Shown: positions 46,329 to 58,970 of the stretch, in pieces
Position numbering within the stretch: position 1 is the first letter of the stretch
Layout of the letters: every line of letters begins with the position of its first letter
Source: Bisporella sp. PMI_857
Taxonomy: Eukaryota; Ascomycota; Leotiomycetes; Helotiales; Helotiaceae
Reading direction: 5' to 3'
Length of the DNA stretch: 64,000 nucleotides
Assembly (NCBI GenBank): GCA_021307315.1
Contig: JAJSPD010000131.1
Coordinates: 1-64,000 of the forward strand
Program-made: the position numbers and the translations under genes
The notes under the pieces: model-generated
Database searches by the model: none
Seen by the model: only the letters and a program-made list of their open reading frames with translations
Told to the model about the DNA's origin: nothing

Positions 46329-48504
46329 ATGACCAACGTACTAGAGCACGCTTCGTCTGCTAGCCTCAAACGATCGGAGCGAGTAGTGGCACTATCGCTA
46401 GCAGAGAAAGAGGCTTGTCTTGCTTTTCATGCCACTATAGTTGACTTCTATTCGGGAGATGGACCGCCTCACATAGCAAAGCCCACTGTATATGACCTTC
46501 TCTATGGCGTGGGTCCAAAGGCTATCATGGAGGAATCCAAGCCCACAACTGCGTATGGCAAGCCTTTCCACAGATGGCACCATCTTCCAGCCAATAATGT
46601 ATACGCCCAATAATTTATACACAGACTGAGAACTTACAATATTGAAACCAGATAACATGGTGCAAGGTCTGGTATACTGAAGGTCAACTATCTGGATACG
46701 CTGCTAACTGCGTATCCAGAACCTTATCAGCAAGATATATGAGGATGCAGGCGTCAGTACGCCTTTTGGTATCAATGAAGATTGGACTAAGCGGGAACAC
46801 CGAGGCATGACTGCCCATTCCCGTTTCATTCGCCCAACAACACGAGAGATTCCTGTATGCGACTTTCTAGTTTAACTTTATTAGCAATCTAATCGAGAGA
46901 CTAGAGCTTGTTGTCGCCGGAAGGTAGGAATGAAGGAACGAGTAGCATGATGCTGTTTGTTAGTGTTCTCTGTGGCAGGCGGGCATTATCATCATTTACT
47001 AACAGTCAAGATGCCGTTTATAACCCTGGAAGCGGCTCGGCGAGTGAGCCAGTTCGGAAATTTAAAGAATCCTCACAGTCCACAGCTGGGATCGCCTGCA
47101 ACATACGGGCAAAGAACTGGCGTGCCTGATACAATACTAACACTGGCTTATCCCAATCTCCATATTCGACGGACCTTGGATCAATACTTCTATACTAGTC
47201 TGGAGAACACTGCAGCGAGAGATAATGACCAAACAATTTACCGGTGGCACCGGCAACGCTTTAGGAACCAAGAGCCAAAGATTATTGTCGTGGACCAACT
47301 GTGGCTATGGATACTAAATAAAGGTTTGACTCTCAAAAAGGCAGAAATTACTTGCCGTTGATACGAATACAGAGTGGATCGTGAGCAGCTTCCTACAGAG
47401 GGGCGATCATAGTATAATCGAGGGGGATGTACTGGATAGTATTCTGCATTATTTGACAAGTCCCAAACTAGGCCAAATTAGCACGGGGCAGGAACTAGCG
47501 GCTCTCATTACCAGTCATTGTATAGACAGTTTCAACTACGATTTAGGCGCTCAAGCAAAGGAGAGGTCGGCTAAAATTGTCGATACATATGATGAGACAC
47601 TGCAAATGCTGGTAAGCCTTGCAAATTGTTTATCTGAGCGTCTGTTAAGGTTTGCTTAGTCCATGAATGTAAGTCGGCTTTATGGCGAAGCTATCCATTC
47701 TACAATAGAACTGAACCATATAAGCAATAGGCGCAAACAGGAAAAGGCTTTAACTAGTCTTGTATCACGAGCCTCCGAAAGCCAAATGCTCAATGAGTTG
47801 AGGGACATACGAGATGAGCTTGAAATCATCTTGCTTCTGCAAGACGATCAAATAAAGGCCATTCGAGATATGGGAACGACAATTGGCCGAAAAGAGGACC
47901 AAAATGTTCAATTGAGGTATAAACGCCTACGAGATGAAATTGATGATCAGGTGGCCGATGTGGCCAATTTGCATAAGCTTGCCGCAAGAATTTCTGTCGA
48001 TGTGGGTTCTGTTGATGGTTTCACATTTACAGAAGCTAAGCATTGCAGATCGACCAAATCGTGGAACTTAAGCAAAGCACCATTATTGCAAATGAAGCCC
48101 AGTACTCTCTCACTACTAGCCGCCAGATGGCAAGGGAGAGTTCAAAACAAGGGAAGATCATCCTGCTCTTCACGATTGTGACGATAGTTTTTGTAAGTGG
48201 CCGTAAGGCAGTGCATGCGGTGAGATTTTGATTGAAGACATAGCTGCCAATGTCGTTCCTTGCTGCCTTCTTCGCAATTCCTATAGCTGAATACCCAAGG
48301 GCCGCAGATGATAGCAACGGGTTGCATTTATCTTTGGTTTGCGGATACGTATGTAAGTGTCACGTTGAAACCACCGCCCCGATATTGTACTGAGATAAGT
48401 GTAAAGTTGGCCTAACAGCTGCGATTGCGGGACCTCTGATTACGTTGGGCTATAATTTCGACCACTTCGAGCGGTGGTGGAGGTGTGTATTTCGGCGGCG
48501 TTAA
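46329..48504 (+). CDS. CorA-like membrane protein (fungal subfamily)
   Basis: Member of the fungal CorA-like family, relatives of magnesium channels often found with defence-type genes. Exon 1, 46329-46598, has HATIVDFYSG and ends HRWHHLPANN. A 15 nt exon, 46652-46666, and exon 3, 46720-46854 (NLISKIYEDAG), join in phase. Exon 4 from 47011 has MPFITLEAARRVSQF, RRTLDQYFYTSLENTAARDN and the signature KIIVVDQLWLWIL. Later exons give KQGKIILLFTIVTIVF, LPMSFLAAFFAIPIAEYPR and AAIAGPLITLGYNFDHFERW before TAA 48502-48504, matching the two C-terminal membrane helices. The GMN motif of true CorA channels is not visible. The junction near 47321-47365 (21 nt GT-AG) is unresolved and could be a small lesion. 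Confidence 0.7.
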
Positions 48505-50006
48505 TCCCCAATGTGTTATCCCCATTTACGTCCTGAAGGAGCTTTTTTGTAGGTAAAAATAAGGTGGGGTCTGTGTGAGATCCCCGCCCGTTCACAGCGG
48601 TGTACGGGTTCATATGGTAGGAGTATTGATATTGGTGCTCGAGCAAAATTGGCCCCCCCTCAAGATCCCTATTGTTATCCGTGCCCATCATGCCTGGCTT
48701 TGCTCGCACGAGCCCATACCCCTCATTTTAGTGTTACGTGTTATATTGCAAAATGGTTTCTCTGGGACACACCCTGCTTCTTAGCCAGCTTCGTCTACAA
48801 TCTATGAGTGCTACTTCATCCACATTCCTTTCGAGCCGCTAAAGCGTAGTAACCAAGATTTATGACTACGCCAGTCCATGACACAAGAGAACCCCAGTAC
48901 CAACTACGCAATGACCTCCAAATTGGCGCCTACATACAATTTAAAGTCTTTCTTAGGGAAGGGTGGCGAGAAAGAGGGTGCATCCGGACACGCTGAATAG
49001 TATAGCCACCCAGTAGCGAGCGTATTGCGATGTACAGCGATGCCATGGCTACGGTCTTCGGCGACCAATTAAGCCGCGCTCCTTGAAGTCTTTCAAAGCC
49101 TCAAAGTCCGTTAGGCTAGTGAACTTAAGACTTCGAAGATAACGATTAAAGTCGGCGTGGAAGTCGGCAACTAAAATGTTTAAAATATCAGTATGCCCTG
49201 AGAAGACCTTAGGGTTTCTCACGTAAAATAGTCAGTAAACCATCTCGACCATCGAGATCAAAGTCTCCTGGTAAGACAAGAAGCACATCTTCGACAAAGA
49301 TTTTGGCGGATCCCTTTATCTTGTCGTATGCTCAAATTTTTAGTACAAATAGTTTGTACGAATAGTTTGTTGGTACCAAAAAGTGATGTGTGCAAATGAA
49401 TTGTTTGTACAAGTGGTTGTGGAACAATGCTTCTAGTCTAGGTAGCGGGCGGCCTGTCCCTGCTTCGACCCTCAATATCTAGGTGGTCATGTACCAACTC
49501 AGTGACCGACCATTAGTAGATCTTGCAACCGGAACAATTGTTTAAGTCCTAGCACACCCTCGGTATTTACGCGGTTGTCGTGCGACAAGTGATCAGGTGG
49601 ACAGGCTTCCTGTGGCCGGACAAGCAAACAGCGCCTTGCACGTGACATGGCATCGAACCAGTTGCGAGAAGCCCCGTGACGAGAAAAAAAAAGAAAGGGT
49701 GTTTTGAGTTAAAAATCTGTGCGCACATCATAGATTCCTCTAGCTTTGTATCAGTCGTGCGCTGTGGCTACTTTTAAATGCTAATTGGAGTCCTCCCCAA
49801 TCCCCACCAATGATCGGCACCAGAAGAACATTAACGGAGTCTGCGCAAGCACAGCATAAGACGTGGCAGTGCTCGATTTACGCCTAGCCATATCTAGAAA
49901 ACAATGCTCTGACCCACAAGTGGGCTCCGGTGAACATCTACTTGGAACCTTTCACCCAAAGAACATCATTCAAGCCAGTATTCTCGTCATTACCAATCTA
50001 ATAACG
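48505..50006. other. Gene-free stretch
   Basis: 1.5 kb between the CorA-like and second HET genes. No supported gene. It includes the promoter of the HET gene. Confidence 0.45.
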
Positions 50007-52320
50007 ATGTCAGTTACTCTAGTCAAGCAAGCAGACATTGCGAATGCCCTCAGCGAGGCGCGAGGCGCCAAGACCCAAGCTGCGAAGAGCTTTTTCGAGT
50101 TTCTTGATGTCTCCGCGTGTTCCATAAATTGTAGCCTTAAAAGGGACTTGGACCAGAATTTTCAAAGGCCTCGACCCACATATGCGAGTCACGGCTCACG
50201 CTTCAAACGCGAGATGCGGACCACCCAAAACCAACTGGGCAAAGAATACGCAAAGGTACGACAGGAGTGGTTCTCTGCTCTAGGTCTTGCAGCCTCTGCG
50301 AAACAAGGTTGCGAATTTTGCAACGCACTTGATCAGATTATTATTTATCTGTTTCCTGGGGATCATGACCAGTACGAGTACTCGATCGGCCCTGACTTTG
50401 AGATTCAGCGCCGCCCTGTCGGCACAGAGACACAGATGAATGCCATAGCATTGTTTCAACCTAAACGTTAGGGCCTTTACCTACATTTAGAATGACTACT
50501 GACAGCCAGCAGGCGTCAGCGCCCCATTAAAATGGCTTAGACCTTCCGAAGTTCTCTACGACAAGGACGTGTCCATGCAAAGGGTACGAGGCTGGATTAA
50601 CGAATGTCTTCACAGCCATGAGGCTTGCTCAGAGCATATGGCTTCACAGAACAATAACATTCGTCCTACTCGACTACTTGATCTGACTCCCCTTCATCGT
50701 CTCGGAAAACCCGGAATTCGAATTATCGTAACGGCAGCCAACGACACATATCAATATGCCTGCTTGAGCCATCGTTGGGACGACCGGCTAAAGCAACATC
50801 AATTGAATGTTGGAAACCTTGCGCGCCGTCTCGACTTCATGATCCTAGAGGACCTCCCGAAGAATTTTCATGACGCGGTCTCGATTGCTAGAGAGCTAAA
50901 TATCCAATATCTATGGATAGATACATTATGTATAATCCAGAGCGGGGACAATGGAAAGGACTTGGAGAAAGAGCTTGCCAATATGGGCTACATCTATCGG
51001 AACAGCTACTTAACGATCGCCGCTGTAGCATCAGCTGATTCTGCTGGAGGCTGTCTTTCGAATTCAATGTTTCGGGATATGTGCTTTATTATCTCAAATA
51101 TTAAAGGTGAGACACATCTGATCGGTGCCCGCGTTCTGGACCAAAAAGGCACGGTTGCCACGATCGAGGACGCTGTTCAACGATATCCACTATTCACGCG
51201 TGGCTGGGTATGGCAAGAGCGACTATTGTCACCGCGCCTTCTCCAATGCGACTACGGCGAATTTTCTTTCCACTGCCTGAAGCTTAAATCATGCGAGTGC
51301 AGCTCGAGGCTGCCGCCACACATCCTTAAGCTGCGTCAGGCATGGCCGGGTACACTAAATTGGGAGTTCCGGAGATACCTCAGTCCTGTCACACGCCTTT
51401 CACCAAATAATGACAAGGAGACCCTCATGTCTTGTTGGAGAACTATTACTGAAAGATTTATGCAATTAGAGCTCTCTGTAGCTTCAGACGTGCTACCTGC
51501 AATTGCTGGATGTGCAGAAGCGATTGCATACCATCGTAACTTTAAGTATGTTGCTGGCATGTGGAAAGAAACGCTTTCCACTGACTTGTTATGGTTCGCA
51601 TGGCCCCATAAGCCGTTTGGCTTCGGCAAAGCTCGGCCAGTCCAATTGAGCATTCCGTCGTGGTCTTGGGCTTCAATGGCCATGCCGCAACGAATATCCT
51701 ACACGAACCCACATGCAGTGAACAAGCAGTGGTCGAATGTGGATTTACTCTTAGGTGACATGATTAAGGAAGTCTTTTGCGAACTAGAATCGACACTCAA
51801 CCCCTTTGGTAGACCGAAAAGAGCCTATTTGAGAGTTCACGCAGTATTATATCCCTGGTTCATCCGCTGGTTTTGCATTAATGCTCAGAAGCAGCACACG
51901 GATAAATTTCGCCGGGCCGTTACAGGTTTGCACGTCAGACGGTCCAAGGAAATGGTTACTTGTACCACGCATACAAAGGAGCTCGAGATCGCTGACACGC
52001 CACAGATGGACTTGTTTTTTGACAGTCATCCAGACACCGAAAGTTTGACAATAGAACCTTTCCTTCATTGCACAGCTAGAACGAAAGTCCGCTGTGGGCT
52101 CTCGAAGATATTCTTGCTGCATTCTTTACATCGAGTTGACTCGTCCGGGGCCGTTGATGTGTTTCTATTGCTCAAACGAACCCTACCGGTGGATGGCAAG
52201 CCGAACTGCTATCGTCGCATCGGTCTATGGTCGTGGGCGAGAGGATTGAGCAGTCCAACTTGGGCTGAAATAACGCATGGCCATATACAACCTCAGCAGG
52301 AAGAGCTCTGGCTATTCTGA
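50007..52320 (+). CDS. HET-domain protein, intact
   Basis: Model: join(50007-50466, 50513-52320), 755 residues; the 46 bp intron (GTTAGG to CAGCAG) keeps phase. The first ATG in frame is 50007. The N-terminal part has paired cysteines (GCEFCNALDQ). The HET domain contains YACLSHRWDD, the block ending in LNIQYLWIDTLCIIQSGDN, and YRNSYLTIAAVASADSAGG. Then RGWVWQERLLSPRLLQCDYG and the tail motif PSWSWASM follow. All normal HET landmarks are present without stops, unlike the HET gene at 1-3 kb. Role: HET proteins induce cell death when activated by a non-self partner; the partner here is unknown. Confidence 0.9.
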
Positions 52321-52703
52321 TATATTTTATGGATGAGTTAATTATCTGATTTCTTTTCTACTCCTCAGTACTACTGATACTTGTTTACGCTTTTTGGGTA
52401 CCTGATCTTCGCTCTCTGCTATCGCTGGTTTGAACTAATACCTTGTCTTCAAGAGCTCTTAAATGCTACCCCCATAGCAAGGAAACCGAGATGTGATTGG
52501 AGGTGCTCAAAATCAGCACACGCTTTCTTGCATCGAACGAATGCCACAATCAAATACCATTGATGTTATCGCTCTGACTGTTATAGACTAATCGCTTTAC
52601 ATGATCGTAACAATCTCATCTTAGCTTTAACTTAATAATTCACCTCCACGTGCAAAAAGACCACTCAAAAAGAAATATAGTTTGAAGTGTTAATCCTTTA
52701 GAC

Positions 52704-54236
52704 TTATAGTCGGGCTTTCTTATCAAGTAATAAGTCATCATTGGTACATAGCTTCGTTCGTTTTAACGATCTCTCCCCCGCACTACCTTCCATTATAATG
52801 TTTGGAGTAGGCATGCCCTCTTGCGTTTTCCTCCACTTCCAACATTTTATCAACGGCCGGTCCAATCCCTTATTCTCCATGATGTCAGCTACCCAATTCC
52901 CAATGTTTGGAAGATACTTGAAAGCATGACCGCTGCCACCCGTAGCAACCATAAGGGACTCTTGGCCTGGAACACGGTCAATAACAAAATGATTGTCAAA
53001 GGTATCTGTGTACCAGCAAAGCCGAGTAAGTTCGATGTTAATTCCATTTGCTGATAGCTCAGGAAGGAACTCTGCAATGAAATTCTTGATAACGCTGAGA
53101 GCATGTTGTGGAATGTGCTTGATTGTCTCCCCAGAACCATACCTTGTGATGGGAAGACTCCTCTCTTTTCCATCGATCTGCATCCTTGGATTGGTATACT
53201 TGGTACCCCTATAGCCGATTTTGAGATAGCCTTGATCGTCTCGGGCAAACCCATAGAGGCCGCCTTCCGAACCGTCCCTGATTTTATAAGTCCAAGTTGG
53301 AAAGTTTTCTGGTGCGTATCTGTCGAAAAGCGGTGAGTCCGGAGGAATTTTGAGCAGAACCACTGAGCCGGCTGTTGTTTCGCAAAGGTTGTCTAGCTGC
53401 GGAATTAGCGATGGAGTCCATCCTCCACAAGCCATGACTATCATTGCTGATGGATAAGTCTTCCCATCACGCGTCTGAATTCCAATCACCTCGTTCTTAC
53501 TGCTATGGGTGAAACGTGAAAATTCACCCACAACAGGGCCAAGGATAAACTCTACTCCAAGCAGCTTTGCCTTGTGGAGTGCAAAAGTACAAGCCTTGTC
53601 AGCAACAGCTGTGCCTCCTGTCGTGTCAAGAACGCCGAGAAAGGGCTTGCCTTTTGCTTTTCGCGAAAATGGATCCATGCCGAATTGGAATCCTTTCTGC
53701 TCAGCAATAGCAACGTGGGCTGGATCACTTGTAATAAGTTGTGTATGTGGATGACCCATCAGCTCCATATTTCTAACCGTATCAGTCTCAAAAGGAGGTA
53801 GTTGGTCTTGATCTGTGATTGAAAGGTTGCCATTATTGATAAAAACCCTCGTCGAGCGGGTCATGGAATTAGGAACAAACTCCCCACTCTGAAGCTCATC
53901 ATTCCATTTCGTCCAACCTTCAAGGGCTTCAGTGGACAAATCCTGGTAAAGTGTCTGATTTCCGTAGGCTGATCTAATAATTTTGTTCATGTCTACTCAT
54001 TGAATGTTTTAGCAAGATCAACATCTATCTATGATGGTAAAACTTATGCACTCACCCGCCGACGCCGCATCACACCCAGCCAGGTAGGAGTACTGTTTTT
54101 CATCATACGACTGCTTGTCAAATACAGTAACTTTCTGATAGCCACGTTGGGCAAGATGAATAGCAGTGCTTAGTCCAAATATGCCAGCCCCCACGACAAT
54201 AATTTTGTCCTCCGAACTGGTCACAGAAGGAGCCAT
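52704..54236 (-). CDS. FAD-dependent amine/imino-acid oxidase (DAO superfamily)
   Basis: Model: complement(52704-53992, 54056-54236), 489 residues, in-phase intron GTGAGT to GTAG. Rossmann FAD motif VVGAGIFGLSTAIHLAQRG at residues 14-32, then VTVFDK with the acidic ribose ligand. The C-terminal half shows LCWYTDTFDNHFVIDRVPG and ATGGSGHAFKYLPNIGNW, as in the fungal fructosyl-amine, saccharopine and pipecolate oxidases (sarcosine-oxidase-like). The expected reaction is oxidation of a secondary amine or imino acid to an imine plus hydrogen peroxide; the substrate is not decided by sequence. The C-terminus ARL lies just short of a classical PTS1 (S/A-K-L like), so a peroxisomal location is possible. 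It heads the catabolic cluster and is divergent from the transporter. Confidence 0.87.
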
Positions 54237-54916
54237 TGCGCAGAATTAAGGTGTAGAGTGTAGACGGCTCGGAGAAAAGATCGGTTTCTTGTTTGGTTTT
54301 GGTTTTGAAACCAATACTTCGAGCATCAATTCGGTAACTCGTCTCTAAGAAAACATTAAGAGCATCCCTAAAGCACCATAAATTACTCCATCATAGCAGT
54401 CCATGTAATTGGGGAAACAAAAGTGGGCTACGAGTTATGGCTACGAGTCAGAGACCAATTATGCCACCGGAAGAATCCTTTTCTTGGCAAGTGGAAGTGG
54501 GTCAAAACTTATCTTCGGCGGGATGAATCCGAGGATCACGTGAGAACCCCCTCCCCTCCTCCTCCCCCTTTTTTATTTTGATATCCTTCTAGTAGGGGAG
54601 CTCTTCATAAAGCTGGAGTTATCATAGTTCAGCCCCAAGAGGTTCGGGGCTTTCCATTTCTCGGCAGATGTTTTCCTTCATCGAATTTGCGCCAAATCCT
54701 AATCGACGCCAAAAGTCTCTACACTTATGATCAACACACAGGTCATGAATACTGGTACAAGATAAGGGCTCTAGCTAATCAGAAAGTTTATCGATTGATC
54801 CAAAAGTCGTATCGTATAATTATCTGAACCGCCCACCCAAAATCCTGAGACTCTCTAGCGCCACGTTATTCAATTTTGCCATCCTATATCATACTTCGTA
54901 TCGTACCTTGGGAATC
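54237..54916. promoter_or_regulatory. Divergent promoter of oxidase and transporter
   Basis: 680 bp. Contains CGGCGGG at 54516-54522 within TTCGGCGGG, a possible Zn-cluster regulator site; the same heptamer occurs in the divergent promoter at 61249-61255. Confidence 0.4.
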
Positions 54917-56612
54917 ATGGCTCTAAAGACTGTCTTCACAGAATCACCATTCGCCAGATATGTGCGGGCCATAAAGGACTCACCACCGGGCATATACAAT
55001 CGGCGTTTGTTTTTTTCGGTGTTTGTCTACGCCTTGGGAGGTATTCCTAAAAGTAAGCGCGGACTCGTATCCAACCAGTCATTTATATTCTTGTAGCGTG
55101 AAATTAACACCGAGTGTATTTAGCTTGGGATGAAGGCTCTGCAGCCTCAGTTCCGTCACTTCCAGGCTTTCAACAGGCATTCGGCATCACTTCTGCAAAG
55201 AACCCACAAGCTGTTTCGAACTTTATATCGTTCGTCAACATCACGTGCGGCCTCGCGGCCTTCTTCTCTTTTTTTGTCAACGATCGTATCGGTCGACTAT
55301 GGTCTCTCAGACTTTACCTCACTATATATACAGCTGGCTGCCTCGTCTCGACATTCTCATACGGCCACATAGGCGTCCTCTACCTTGGAAGACTTATTGC
55401 GGGAATAGGCATTGGTCCCCTCACCGTGACAGGCCCAATGTCTATTGTTGAGATAGCACCAGTTGAAACAAGAGGTCTCCTGACTTTGTGGTTTGGCATT
55501 GTCCTCCTGGCCAGTCAAACGATCGGGGTTTTTACAGTGTACGCATGTTATATGCATGTTGCACCATCTCATCTGCAATACCAAATCACATTTTTTGCCC
55601 AAACATTCGCTCCAGTAATCGTTATAATTCTGTCTTTTTTCGCGACCGAATCGCCCCGATGGCTTTGCCTTGTCGGCAGGCAAGAGGCAGCCTTCGAGAC
55701 ACTCGTGCGTCTTCGTGGGCTATCTAGGGACCATCCACTGTTGCTGAAAGAGTGGAATGAGTTTAAAACTCAGATCATAGAAGAGCAGACTTTATACGGA
55801 GAACAAAATTGGAAATCGATCCTGCGAGAGACATTCTGCGTCACAGCCAATCTACGCCGTGTACAACTAACATGCGTCACATATGGTCTCGCCCAACTAT
55901 CTGGCGGAAATGCGGTCACTAGCTATCTACCGGGAATTTTCAAACTCATAGGTATCCATGGAACATCAACGTCGATCATGATGGCTGCTTTTTATGCTTT
56001 CGCGAAGATGGTTTTCATCATCATTGCGTCCCTATTTTTGGTTGATGCTCTTGGCCGTCGAAGATCTTTACTCATTGGCATCACAATTCAAATGCTCTCC
56101 CATATTCATCTGGGTGTCTATCTGAAGTTTTATATGGAGGATGCCAGCAATGTGAATATAGCCTCGTCGAGAACTGCATTTGCGGCAATTTATATCCATG
56201 GATTTGGGTGGTCGATTGGTATGTTCAAAACAACGAGTTAGCAAATAAAATGATGCTAACCACTGGCTGCACAGGTTTACTCATTCTTCCCTACCTTTTT
56301 GGGGCCGAGCTCTGGCCAAACCGCATACGTTCTTTTGGTGGTTCTTTGTCTCAAGCATGGCACTGGCTCTTCTACTTTGTGATTGTCAAAGCCACTCCAT
56401 TCATTTTATCTAGTATGCGTGGGTGGGGAGCGTTCATTTTTTTTGCTGCCTGGTGCTTGATAGCCTTGGTATACACCTACATCTTGGTTCCGGAAACATC
56501 TGGCTTGGTTCTGGAGCATATTGATGCCCTATTTGAAGGGCCGTGGTATTTAATGCGAAAAAAAGCTAATCAACTCCAGAAAAATGCAATTGTTTCAATT
56601 GAAATCAGGTAA
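54917..56612 (+). CDS. MFS transporter, sugar-porter type
   Basis: Model: join(54917-55052, 55124-56218, 56275-56612), 522 residues, both introns in phase (GTAAGC to TTTAG; GTATGT to CACAG). Major facilitator, sugar porter family: WDEGSAASVPSLPGFQQAFG near TM1, NDRIGRLWSLR (loop 2-3), GRLIAGIGIGPLTV, the ATESPRWL motif after TM6, VDALGRRRSL (loop 8-9), and LVPETSGLVLEHIDALFEG at the end. Twelve membrane helices are expected at the plasma membrane. The usual PESPR appears as TESPR. As part of the cluster it probably imports the growth substrate, which need not be a sugar. Confidence 0.9.
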
Positions 56613-57300
56613 GGACAAACCTTGCCTTATTCTGTCTATTGAAATGTAAAGTCTAACAGAAATATATAAAAGCAATGGAAATACCGACGCAAATAGCATA
56701 AGAAAGGAGGATGAGCAATTTACCTCATCGCAGAAAACTTTGTGAACGGTCAAGGGCTAATTCAACAAGGCAAGATTAACAACATTTGTTTCCCACAGGA
56801 TCGTGATATCATCTCTAGAGCTATACATTAGTTTGAATCACTTTATAATAGACTTTCAGTGAAACTCTTTAACGCCTGATAACATTATTAGTGTGACTTA
56901 TTGGTACATTAGCTTGCTTATATCTAAACTAGATCGCTTAACCCACTACAATTGCTTCGCAACGTATATATTTTGTTTGTAATTGATATTTCAAGGCAGA
57001 AATAGATTATGTCCTGTTTCTTTGTAGTTTCATCCAAGTAAACAATGAATATAAACACTTCAAAGACCGTAGTTCGAGACCACTTTAAATACTGCTTAGA
57101 AAAAAGATCGAACAATTATCTTTTGTTCACTAGTCAACGTCTCACAAGCCTAACTCTAAAGCCCTTCTCGGGAATAATTTTAAATTATACCATGTACTCT
57201 ATCTATTATTCCATAGCATCTAATGCATTGGCCCTCTAAGATTGTTCCAATATCTCGCTGGAAATATTATCCAACATAAAAAGTATGGCCTTCTCTCTTC
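56613..57300. other. Convergent intergenic stretch
   Basis: AT-rich region between two converging genes. It should hold both 3' ends and terminators. No gene seen. Confidence 0.5.
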
Positions 57301-58496
57301 TCAGTCCTTGACAAACTTACCCTTTATCTCGTTAACAGGAGCCACTGGTCTGCCGCTTTCAAATAGTGAACGAATATTCTCAAAACATTCTCGTTCTGAC
57401 TTCTGAAACGCTACATCTGTCAACCCTCCCATATGCGGTTGAAGAACAACTTTATCGCTGTTTTGGAAATAAGGATTGATTTTTGGCTCATTGTGAAAGA
57501 CGTCTAAGCCAGCGCGGGTGACTTTACCAGTCTCGAGCGCATCAATCAATGCAAGTTCATCGACAATGGGGCCACGAGCTGTATTAACAAAGAATGCGCC
57601 GTCCTTCATGGCAGCGAATTCCTTCTTCGAGATGAGATTCTTCGTTTCATCATTAAGAGGGCAATTGATGGACACAATATCAGACGTGGAGAGCAGCTCC
57701 TGGAGTGTGGCGCAGTAAGTGGCATTATATGCCCCTTCTTCCTCTGCTGGTAGTTGCCGTCGATTATAATATCGTACTTTCAAGTTGAAGGCAGCGGCTT
57801 TCGAAGCAAGATACTGACAGAAGTCAGCTCATCTGTTCTTATGATTGAGGCCGCTAAGGCTACATCTTCCCCATGTCATCCATGGGTTAAGACTGAACAA
57901 TGCAATACTTACTTTTCCAATAGAACCCATACCAACGATTCCAATGGTTAACCCTGTAGGATCGCGAGCAGGAACAATGCCGGCCTTCCAGGATCCGTTC
58001 CTTGCACCTATCTCTGCTCTTGTAGTATCACGCAGGACAGCAAGTGTGAGAAAGATCGCCATATCAGCAGTGGCCTCTGCAACTGCGTTGACAGTATTGC
58101 AAAACCATATGTTATTTCTGGTCATCCACTCAACATCGAACTCATTGTAGCCAGCTGAGGCAGAAGTGATGATTCGGCAATCAGGAACCAATGCCTTGAG
58201 AAGATCTTCATCGAAAGGCTCATATGGTGGCGTTCCCATCCGTATGATGAATCCATCTATAGGTTTCGAAGACTTGATCATTTCGGGCAGCACCTTTTGC
58301 ACTTCTTTGCGGTTGGTCGCATCGAGAACCTGTGCGATGGGCTAGTTAGGGGTGCGACAAGGGGTGCCGGATTAAGGTGCAATCATACTTCAAAATCAAA
58401 TGTTGCTTTGAATTCCGCAAGAAACTCTTCTCCTACAAACTTTGGGTATCCAAGGCTAACAATCCTTGGTTTTTCTGAAAGCTTGCTGGGCGACAT
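57301..58496 (-). CDS. D-isomer-specific 2-hydroxyacid dehydrogenase
   Basis: Model: complement(57301-57813, 57913-58329, 58389-58496), 345 residues, introns GTATGA to CACAG and GTAAGT to GTCAG, both in phase. The NAD-binding motif is GIVGMGSIGK at about residues 166-175. The catalytic set is complete: Arg255 (NTARGP), Glu284 (DVFHNEP) and His302 (QPHMGG). It converts a 2-oxo acid to a D-2-hydroxy acid or the reverse with NAD(P)H. It is divergent from the racemase-family gene, which suggests the two act together. Confidence 0.92.
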
Positions 58497-58970
58497 ATTG
58501 GTAGTGTATGTATGAGTAATAGTAAAATGGTTAGAGAATTATAGGTGAATTAGATTCAAAACAAGTCGCGACAAAAGAATAGGCGTATCTGTTTCATCAA
58601 GAGGGCAACCGAAGTTCATGTTACGTTAGTTGAAGTTGTCTCAACGTGATGTCACACCAGACGCGATTCTGCGGAGGATCCACAGCATGCATGGCGGCAG
58701 AAGCCGAGGATGGTAAATCAATTAAGGTTTAGCTTTCCTTGGGCCAAGGATCGTAGAGGATATCCCCGAGACACGCATCTGATTCTGTCTTCATAAGTGG
58801 GCAAGTCGGGATAATCCGTCTTATCAATCGGGTATAATTTTCAGTGCCGACAGTCCAGCCGTTATCTTGGCACCTTGGCCACATTCAGAGCTGTGACGGT
58901 AGCACGGCCTGCTCCAATATTGATCGTCTTGAATTGAAAGGCAGATCTTCACGACCGATATTTGTGAACG
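58497..58970. promoter_or_regulatory. Divergent promoter of dehydrogenase and racemase-family gene
   Basis: 474 bp. Contains several CGG triplets (for example GCGGAGGATCC near 58672), but no site I can call with confidence. Confidence 0.4.
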
